Shown here piece by piece: positions 57,308 through 64,000 of a stretch of 64,000 nucleotides of DNA (position 1 is the first letter of the stretch; each line of letters starts with the position of its first letter). Below the pieces are notes generated by a model, which did no database searches, was not told the origin of the DNA, and worked only from the letters and a program-made list of their open reading frames with translations. The position numbers and the translations under genes were made by a program. The stretch is from Gallionella sp. (GTDB lineage Bacteria; Pseudomonadota; Gammaproteobacteria; Burkholderiales; Gallionellaceae): contig JAQTWT010000007.1 of the NCBI GenBank assembly GCA_028689145.1, forward strand, positions 62,001 to 126,000, written 5' to 3'.

Positions 57308-57906
57308 ATCAGCAACACTATCAGGCGGCCATCGCCGCCTTCGACAAGGCCAATGCCGAAGACCGGAATATTGCAACGGCCGACGGCAAGGAATATCCCA
57401 AGGAGTTGCTCTATGCGCATCGCATGACCGAAATGCAGCAGCGTTATGCGCCCGAGGCTTCGGAGGCGGTACAACTCGCGGTCCGCGCCCAGCACATTCA
57501 GCGCTGGAAGATTCCGCGCAGCGACTATTCGATGGATCGGCAGGGCTATCTGCAATGGCGCGTTGCGCTGTACAAGTTTCACGCCGATGTCGCCGGGCAG
57601 CTCATGCAGGATGTCGGCTATGACGACGAGATGGTCGCCCGCGTCAAAACCATCGTCAGCAAGAAAGGCCTGAAGGTCAACCCGGAGACGCAGCTGATGG
57701 AAGACGTGGCCGACCTGGTATTCATCGAGCACTACATGATCGGATTCGCCACCAGTCATCCGGAATACGACGAAGCGAAATGGATCGAGATCATCAGGAA
57801 GACCTGGCAGAAGATGTCACAGCGCGCGCATGAATTCGCCCTTGCCGGCAAGATCAAGCTGCCGGAAGCGCTGGTGCCGCTGATTCTCAAGGCGGTGAAA
57901 GAATAA
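57304..57906 (+). CDS. DUF4202-like protein
   Basis: AIAAFDKANAEDRN...RAQHIQRWKIPRSDYSMDRQGYLQWR; start at ATG 57304. Confidence 0.8.
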   Translation: MNQQHYQAAIAAFDKANAEDRNIATADGKEYPKELLYAHRMTEMQQRYAPEASEAVQLAVRAQHIQRWKIPRSDYSMDRQGYLQWRVALYKFHADVAGQLMQDVGYDDEMVARVKTIVSKKGLKVNPETQLMEDVADLVFIEHYMIGFATSHPEYDEAKWIEIIRKTWQKMSQRAHEFALAGKIKLPEALVPLILKAVKE

Positions 57907-57919
57907 ATATTTGCTGTAA

Positions 57920-58080
57920 CGTCCCCTCCCCCATGCAGGGGGAGGGCTAGGGAGGGGGTAGAAATTTTGGCATTCCGCGTCTCTACCCCCTAGGTGAAAC
58001 AACTAGCCATTCGACTAGGCTGCAAGCAACCGCAGCCAAGTCGCTGGTTAATCCTAACCTTCCCCCTGCAAGGGTGAAGG
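57920..58080. repeat. composite palindromic repeat carrying a 60-bp nested insert (57994-58053)
   Basis: cccctcccccatgcagggggagggctagggagggggta...ccttccccctgcaagggtgaagg; insert is inverted copy of 17351-17410. Confidence 0.8.
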
Positions 58081-58116
58081 AATCAAATGTCACAACTTTA
58101 TTGAACTGAACTTAAA

Positions 58117-59493
58117 ATGGATTTTTTGCCGGTTTTTCATAACGTCAAAGGCAGACTGTGCCTCGTGGTGGGCGGCGGTGCTGTCGCCACGCGCAAGGCG
58201 GGCGTGCTGCTGGAGGCGGGTGCAAAAGTGCGCGTGGTCGCGCCGGAGATCGATCCAGAATTGGCCAAGCAGCAGGGTGTCGAAACGGTCGCGGCGCGAT
58301 TCGAGCCGTCGCATCTCGACGGCGCGATGCTAGTCATCGCCGCGACCAGTGACCGCAGTGTCAATCAACAGGTTTCCGAACTGGCGCAGGCGCGCAATAT
58401 TCCGGTGAACGTGGTGGACGATCCGGAACTGTGCTCGTTCATCATGCCCGCCATCCTCGACCGCTCGCCGCTGATGGTGGCCTTCTCCAGCGGCGGCGCA
58501 TCGCCGGTTCTGACGCGCATGCTGCGCGGCAAGCTGGAGACGCTTATTCCGCAGAATTACAGCCGTCTGGCGGCGTTCGCCGAGCGCTTCCGCAAGCAGG
58601 TCAAGACCCGCGTTACCGATTCGGCCAAGCGCCGTATCTTCTGGGAGAACGTGTTCGAGGGCGTGGTCGCCGAGAAGGTGCTGACCGGCGATGAGAGCAG
58701 TGCGGATGCCATGCTGCAGCGGATGCTGCAGGACGAGGACAACATCCGGCGCGGCGAAGTGTATCTGGTCGGTGCCGGGCCCGGCGATCCCGATCTACTG
58801 ACCTTCCGCGCGCTGCGTTTGATGCAGAAGGCCGACGTGGTGGTGTACGACAACCTGGTTGCCAAACCCATCGTCGAGATGACGCGGCGCGATGCCGAGC
58901 GCATCTATGTCGGCAAAAAGCGCGATGACCATACCCTGCCCCAGGAAGAGATCAATGCACTGCTGGTGCGTCTCGCCAAGGAAGGCAAACGCGTGCTGCG
59001 CCTCAAGGGCGGCGACCCGTTCATCTTCGGGCGCGGCGGCGAGGAGATCGAGACGCTGGCGGCGGAAGGTATCCCGTTCCAGGTGGTGCCCGGCATCACC
59101 GCAGCTTCAGGCGTGGCATCCTACGCGGGCATCCCGCTGACCCACCGCGACCATGCGCAGTCCTGTCTGTTCGTCACCGGCCACCTGAAGGACGGCACGA
59201 TGAACCTCGACTGGGATGCGCTGGCGCGGCCGAAGCAGACCGTGGTGGTGTACATGGGGCTGCACGGGCTGGACACGCTGTGCGCCGAACTGGTCAAACA
59301 CGGGCTGCCGGACACCACGCCGATTGCCATCGTGCAGCAGGGCACCACGCGCAACCAGCGCGTCATCACCGGCACGCTGGCGACGTTGCCGGGCATCGCT
59401 GAACGTGAAAAACCGCAGGCACCGACGCTGATCATCGTCGGCGGCGTGGTCACGTTGCGCGAAAAGCTGGCATGGTTTCATCCGCAGAACTAA
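58117..59493 (+). CDS. cysG: siroheme synthase CysG
   Basis: Cys[28 protein letters not shown] plus SUMT domain [23 protein letters not shown]. Confidence 0.96.
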   Translation: MDFLPVFHNVKGRLCLVVGGGAVATRKAGVLLEAGAKVRVVAPEIDPELAKQQGVETVAARFEPSHLDGAMLVIAATSDRSVNQQVSELAQARNIPVNVVDDPELCSFIMPAILDRSPLMVAFSSGGASPVLTRMLRGKLETLIPQNYSRLAAFAERFRKQVKTRVTDSAKRRIFWENVFEGVVAEKVLTGDESSADAMLQRMLQDEDNIRRGEVYLVGAGPGDPDLLTFRALRLMQKADVVVYDNLVAKPIVEMTRRDAERIYVGKKRDDHTLPQEEINALLVRLAKEGKRVLRLKGGDPFIFGRGGEEIETLAAEGIPFQVVPGITAASGVASYAGIPLTHRDHAQSCLFVTGHLKDGTMNLDWDALARPKQTVVVYMGLHGLDTLCAELVKHGLPDTTPIAIVQQGTTRNQRVITGTLATLPGIAEREKPQAPTLIIVGGVVTLREKLAWFHPQN

Positions 59494-59525
59494 ACCGCAG
59501 TCCTCAACACACAGGGAGAATAATA

Positions 59526-60425
59526 ATGGTACGAATGACGCTCAAGACTGTATTGCTGTCCGCTTTATTTTTGTTTTGCAGTACGGTATCGGCTGCCGAT
59601 GCAATTCTCAAACCGTTCGTGCTGGCATCCAAAGGAGCGGGAACCGTGGCGGAGAAGTCTGCGCAGGTGAAAGCCGCGCTGACTTCGGCGGGTTTTACCG
59701 TGGCCGGAGAATATGCACCGTATGCCGGGGCGCATATCATCATTGTTACCAACGATGAATTGAAGAAGAATGCGGCCGCTTCCGAATTCGGCGGCTACGG
59801 TGCAGTGCAGCGCGTGTCGATTACTGAAGCCGGTAATGCGGTGCAGGTCAGCTATGTCAATCCGGTCTACATGTCGAACGTGTACCGCATGCAAGGCGAT
59901 CTGAGCGGTGTGGCGGCATCGTTGGCAAGCGCGCTGGGTAGCTTGGAAGAATTTGGCGCGCAGGGCATGACGGCAAAACAGGCGCGCAAATACCATTATA
60001 TGATTGGTATGGAGTATTTTGACGAACCCAGCGTGCTGGCCGAATACGGCAGCTACGAAGAGGCACTGCTAGCGGTCGATACCAAGCTGGCGAACAACAA
60101 AAACGGCGTGTCCAAAGTCTATCGCGTCGATGTTCCGGGCAAACAGGAAAGCGTATTTGGCGTGGCGATGAAGGGCAGCGGCGACGGCAAATACATGGAC
60201 GATCAGTTCATCATGTCGGAGATCGATTTCCGCGATGTGAAATCCACCGCGCATTTACCGTATGAGGTGCTGGTCTCGGGCAACAAGGTTTACGCGCTAT
60301 ACGCCCGGTTCCGTATCGCGATCAACTTTCCAGACCTCAGTATGATGGGGCAGAACAGCTTTATGAACATCATGAAGGCTCCCGAGGCAATCCGTCTTGC
60401 TTTGCAAAAGACGGTGCAGAAATAG
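59526..60425 (+). CDS. secreted hypothetical protein (possible DUF302-like N-terminus)
   Basis: Signal peptide LLSALFLFCSTVSAADA; operon-like position after cysG. Confidence 0.65.
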   Translation: MVRMTLKTVLLSALFLFCSTVSAADAILKPFVLASKGAGTVAEKSAQVKAALTSAGFTVAGEYAPYAGAHIIIVTNDELKKNAAASEFGGYGAVQRVSITEAGNAVQVSYVNPVYMSNVYRMQGDLSGVAASLASALGSLEEFGAQGMTAKQARKYHYMIGMEYFDEPSVLAEYGSYEEALLAVDTKLANNKNGVSKVYRVDVPGKQESVFGVAMKGSGDGKYMDDQFIMSEIDFRDVKSTAHLPYEVLVSGNKVYALYARFRIAINFPDLSMMGQNSFMNIMKAPEAIRLALQKTVQK

Positions 60426-60438
60426 AACGCCGGATTTC

Positions 60439-60663
60439 ATGCCCTATTTTTTGTACAAGATATCCGAGCACCCGATCCGCCGGCTGGAAAAACTGGAGCA
60501 GCACGAGGCTTATCGTGACGCTTCAGCGAGTGCCAAAAAACGACGCAGCGAATTGCCGGAAGATGCGGCATACCGCATCAAAGTGATTTTCGGCGAGACC
60601 GAGCTGCATGCCGAGGATGCGCTAAACCAGCTGCGCGAACCCGATCTTGCGCCGGACGAGTAA
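60439..60663 (+). CDS. small hypothetical protein
   Basis: MPYFLYKISEHPIRRLEKLEQHEAYRDASASAKKRRSEL. Confidence 0.6.
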   Translation: MPYFLYKISEHPIRRLEKLEQHEAYRDASASAKKRRSELPEDAAYRIKVIFGETELHAEDALNQLREPDLAPDE

Positions 60664-60734
60664 CCACTACAAAGACACCTTCATTGATACACGTTCCGTT
60701 TTGGCTTGTAGGGGCGGTCAACAAATTGATAGCA

Positions 60735-60890
60735 AATCCGTTCGCCCTGAGCTTGTCGAAGGGTTGTGTGGTTCGACAGGCTCACCACGAACGGATTAAT
60801 CTGCGGTTATTTAGTATCGTAGGGTGGGCTCAGCCCACCATGCCTGTCCTGAGCCTGTCGAAGCGGTCGGGCAGAGCCCGACCTACAAAT
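60735..60890. repeat. cluster of REP-like palindromes
   Basis: gttcgccctgagcttgtcgaaggg / ggttcgacaggctcaccacgaac / gtagggtgggctcagcccacc; related to the short copy at 20511-20536. Confidence 0.75.
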
Positions 60891-60915
60891 GTTGACTATG
60901 GCGTGATGCGGATTT

Positions 60916-61893
60916 TTAGCCGCCGGTTTTGGTCATGATGCGCACGGTCTTGTGTGGCTGTTCCTTAAATTCGTGGCGTTCCGGCTTTCGGGAAATAGCA
61001 TCGCAAAGCGCGGTTTCCAGTCCGGTATCGTCGATTCCGGCGCGCAGCAGGGCGCGCAGATCAAGCCGGTCTTCCTGCCCCAGGCACAGGTACAGCATGC
61101 CGTCAGCCGCGAGGCGCACGCGGTTGCAGGTGTCGCAGAAGTGCTGCGAGATCGGGGTGATGAAGCCCAGTGAAAACGAACCGTCGGCAGACTGCAAATA
61201 GCGCGCCGGCCCGCCGCCGGACACCACGCCGTCGATCAGCCTGAAGCGTTGTTGCAGGCGCTGGCGCACCGCTTGCAGATCGACATAGCGGGCGCTACGT
61301 CCGCTGTCGCCCATCGGCATGGTTTCAATCAGGCGCAGGATGAAACCGTGCGCCATACAGAATTCGACCATGCTCTCGACCTCATGCTCGTTCTCCCCGC
61401 CGAGCACCACCATGTTGATTTTGATCGGGGAGAAACCGGCCTGTTTGGCTGCGATCAGTCCGTCCAGTATCTGTTGCAGGCAATCGCTGCCGGTGATGCA
61501 GGCCAGCCGTGCAGCGTCGAGCGAGTCCAGGCTGACGTTCAGGCGCGACACACCGGCCTGGCGGAGTCCTGTGGCATAACGTGCCAGCAACGTGGCATTG
61601 GTGGACAGCGACAGGTCGGTGACACCGGGCAGCGCGCACAGGCGTTGCGCCAGTCCGGCGATGCCGGAGCGCGTCAGCGGCTCGCCGCCGGTCAGGCGGA
61701 TGCGCGCCACGCCGAGCCGTGCGAACGCGCCAACCACCCGCTCGATCTCGTCGAAGGACAGCCAGTGTTGCGGCGCATCGAAACCGTGAAAACCTTTCGG
61801 GATGCAATACGAGCAGCGCAGGTCGCAACGATCCGTCACCGACAGGCGCAGGTATTCGATGTTGCGTCCGAAACGATCTTGCAGAGTGGTCAT
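60916..61893 (-). CDS. moaA: GTP 3',8-cyclase MoaA
   Basis: Radical SAM DRCDLRCSYCIPKG; C-terminal CDTCNRVRLAADGMLYLCLG; start at ATG 61893. Confidence 0.96.
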   Translation of the reverse strand: MTTLQDRFGRNIEYLRLSVTDRCDLRCSYCIPKGFHGFDAPQHWLSFDEIERVVGAFARLGVARIRLTGGEPLTRSGIAGLAQRLCALPGVTDLSLSTNATLLARYATGLRQAGVSRLNVSLDSLDAARLACITGSDCLQQILDGLIAAKQAGFSPIKINMVVLGGENEHEVESMVEFCMAHGFILRLIETMPMGDSGRSARYVDLQAVRQRLQQRFRLIDGVVSGGGPARYLQSADGSFSLGFITPISQHFCDTCNRVRLAADGMLYLCLGQEDRLDLRALLRAGIDDTGLETALCDAISRKPERHEFKEQPHKTVRIMTKTGG

Positions 61894-62042
61894 GGTTTTC
61901 AATTTTTTCACGCCAAACAACAGGAAAAATCTGTTAATGTCGGCACTTGAATTGTACCGGTGCGGCGCGCGATTGCAATGCATCTTAAGGGTTATACGGC
62001 CAAGCCGGCAGGATTTTAAAAGGCTGACAGGATTAGCAAAAC

Positions 62043-62540
62043 ATGGACGAACTGACACATTTTTCCGAGAACGGACGCGCCCGCATGGTGGACGTGTCGG
62101 ACAAGCCGGACACGCAGCGCGCGGCGGTCGCCAGCGGGGTGATCCGCATGCAGCCCGCCACGCTTGAGCGCATCCGCGCCGGTACTATTGCCAAAGGCAA
62201 CGTGCTGGCGGTGGCCGATGTCGCCGCAGTGATGGCGGCGAAGCGCACCGCCGAGCTGATCCCGATGTGCCACAGCCTGCCGCTCAGCGGCGTTGAAGTC
62301 GCCTTCGATGAAATCGACGCGCCGGATGCGGGCGGCTGCGTCGGCTTGCGCGTCATCGTCACCGCCAAGTGCGTCGGCCAGACCGGCGTGGAGATGGAAG
62401 CCATGTGTGCCGCCAGCGCGGCCTTGCTCACCGTGTACGACATGTGCAAAGCGATGGATAGAGGTATGCGCATCGAGCAGATTCAGCTCGAAGAGAAACG
62501 CGGCGGCAAGAGCGGTATCTGGCGCAGGGACGCAACATGA
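62043..62540 (+). CDS. moaC: cyclic pyranopterin monophosphate synthase MoaC
   Basis: RMVDVSDKPDTQRAAVASG...PMCHSLPL...EMEAMCAASAALLTVYDM. Confidence 0.96.
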   Translation: MDELTHFSENGRARMVDVSDKPDTQRAAVASGVIRMQPATLERIRAGTIAKGNVLAVADVAAVMAAKRTAELIPMCHSLPLSGVEVAFDEIDAPDAGGCVGLRVIVTAKCVGQTGVEMEAMCAASAALLTVYDMCKAMDRGMRIEQIQLEEKRGGKSGIWRRDAT

Positions 62541-62776
62541 TCCGCGTGCTGTTCTTCGGCCCGGTAGCCGAACAGGTGCCGGCACGCGAGATGCAGCTGC
62601 CATTCAGCGCCGGGATGAAATTGCAGGATGTCGTCGCCGAACTGAGCGCGCGCCACCCGCAGGCTTTCGAGTTCGTCAGCTTCACCGCGGTGAACCAGAC
62701 TCAGGTTCGCGATCTGCAATTGCCGCTGGCCGACGGCGACGAGATCGCGTTCATGGCGAAATTCTCAGGTGGCTAG
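62537..62776 (+). CDS. moaD: molybdopterin synthase small subunit MoaD
   Basis: ThiS-like fold, C-terminal FSGG. Confidence 0.93.
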   Translation: MIRVLFFGPVAEQVPAREMQLPFSAGMKLQDVVAELSARHPQAFEFVSFTAVNQTQVRDLQLPLADGDEIAFMAKFSGG

Positions 62777-62777
62777 G

Positions 62778-63203
62778 ATGAGCGAACCAGTACGCATTCA
62801 AGAAGAGGACTTCTCTCAGGAAGCAGAAATTGCCGAGCTGAAAGCCAGCTCGAAACGCATCGGCGGCATCGCCACCTTCGTCGGTTGTGCGCGCGATTTC
62901 TCGGAAGGGCGCGCGGTCAGCGAGATCAGCTTCGAAGCCTACGGCAGCATGGCTCTGGCCGAGATGCGCAAACTGCGCGACGAGGCCATCGAGAAATTCG
63001 CCCTACTGGAGGCGCGCATCGTGCATCGCGTGGCGACCGTCACGGCGGGCGACAACATCGTGTTCATCGCTGCCGCCGCCGAGCATCGCGCCGCCGCGTT
63101 CGATGCCTGCCGCTGGATGATCGACGAACTGAAACAGCGCGTGCCGATCTGGAAGAAAGAAATTACCCCGCTGGGTGAGTCGTGGGTTACGCCGCATCCA
63201 TAA
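62778..63203 (+). CDS. moaE: molybdopterin synthase catalytic subunit MoaE
   Basis: GGIATFVGCARDFSEGR...HRVATVTAGDNIVFIAAAAEHRAAAFDAC. Confidence 0.94.
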   Translation: MSEPVRIQEEDFSQEAEIAELKASSKRIGGIATFVGCARDFSEGRAVSEISFEAYGSMALAEMRKLRDEAIEKFALLEARIVHRVATVTAGDNIVFIAAAAEHRAAAFDACRWMIDELKQRVPIWKKEITPLGESWVTPHP

Positions 63204-63359
63204 ATAATTGATAGGGTGGGTAAGCTGGAATGGCTATGTGTCAGAAATAGCTAGTTTGTTTAAGATCGAACGAGACAGGTATTGGCGAGCGAGAATGTTG
63301 TCTTGCAAGCCGACACCCCAATCGGCCAATATACATTGTGTGCAAATCGAGGAGATTTC

Positions 63360-63953
63360 ATGGGGGAAGGGCTGCTACGACAACGCCGAAACTTAATAAC
63401 TGCGTGTGTACTTTTATGGTTCATGAAGTACGCTGGTATTACTTTCACAAAAATAAGTATCACCGGCTTTGATATTGCTTTCGCAAATCCGGTCGCAGTA
63501 ACTACAGCTATTTGGATTTCATTCACATACTTCCTTTATAGATACTATCAATACTTTTCAGATGAAGGAGTATTAAAATTAAGCAGAGTATTTGAAGATG
63601 CACTTGAGAATAACTGTAGACCAATAATTCAGGAGCTTGTGATAAATTTTCCGACAACATTCGGCGGTAATTATAGCTATAGGTCTTTGAAGACCAATGG
63701 TTGGATGTATCAGTGGAATAAGATGGAACAATACGATACGTCGACAGGAACTGTGAATAGTACAAATATGGAAGATAAAATCACTCGATGGATGCTGCGA
63801 AAGGGGATATTCAATGCTTACGCAGATTCCATTTTCAGAAACAGTGTGGTCACAGATTACCTTTTACCTTTTGCTCTTGCTGGATGGGTAATTTATTACT
63901 GTGGAAGCGATGATTGGCAGGGTAGTTTTATACGCTTGTGGTTTGATGCCTAA
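63360..63953 (+). CDS. hypothetical membrane protein, AT-rich
   Basis: RBS gaggag before ATG 63360; several hydrophobic segments; low GC compared with neighbours. Confidence 0.6.
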   Translation: MGEGLLRQRRNLITACVLLWFMKYAGITFTKISITGFDIAFANPVAVTTAIWISFTYFLYRYYQYFSDEGVLKLSRVFEDALENNCRPIIQELVINFPTTFGGNYSYRSLKTNGWMYQWNKMEQYDTSTGTVNSTNMEDKITRWMLRKGIFNAYADSIFRNSVVTDYLLPFALAGWVIYYCGSDDWQGSFIRLWFDA

Positions 63954-64000
63954 CCCAGCGTTTAAGCGCGCACCTCTGAGACCGCTACACTCGCTGTGTA

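Noticed and set aside
61975-62005. Additional GGGTTAT occurrence upstream of moaA/moaC
   Set aside because: Core 7-mer is present (aagggttatacggcc), but the downstream ACCC and ATGG parts of the motif are not evident; not counted as a site.

Overview
The 64 kb window looks like a chromosomal segment of a chemolithotrophic sulfur-oxidising betaproteobacterium (Gallionellaceae/Sideroxydans-like; taxon inferred from gene content only). From left to right it holds: (i) an ABC-F (Uup-like) fragment; (ii) a minus-strand nif accessory operon (nifB, ferredoxin, IscA-like, LRV FeS protein, two NifZ-family proteins, DUF3024-like, nifT, small hypothetical, SIR2-like), with a near-perfect sigma54 -24/-12 element and a NifA-type TGT-N10-ACA site upstream of nifB; (iii) sulfide:quinone oxidoreductase beside a NarX/NarL-like two-component system; (iv) a Fic/VbhA-like toxin-antitoxin pair and an AT-rich P-loop ATPase island; (v) sat-aprM-aprB-aprA; (vi) soeABC with a TauE-like exporter and a Usp; (vii) soxYZ, a tetraheme NapC-type cytochrome, an ethylbenzene-dehydrogenase-like cytochrome, and fccAB; (viii) tusA-dsrE2 and a FadL-like porin; (ix) a minus-strand cluster with a Cas6/Cmx6-like protein, a cysteine-less DsrC paralog and a tandem TusA protein, divergent from a full reverse dsr operon (dsrAB-cyt-EFHCMKLJOPN) followed by a DUF4202-like gene and cysG; (x) moaACDE. 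Three results stand out. First, a recurrent GGGTTAT-centred motif occurs in intergenic regions next to sqr, the sensor kinase, sat/soeA, soxY, tusA and dsrA, suggesting a sulfur regulon. Second, a Cas6-fold protein sits in a sulfur-relay gene cluster with no CRISPR array in the window. Third, dense families of small palindromic/MITE-like repeats include in-frame insertions in dsrN and a TPR gene, plus a ~60 bp element found nested inside two different host repeats. All calls come from reading the sequence and the supplied translations; no database search was run. No CRISPR array, rRNA or tRNA gene was recognised.
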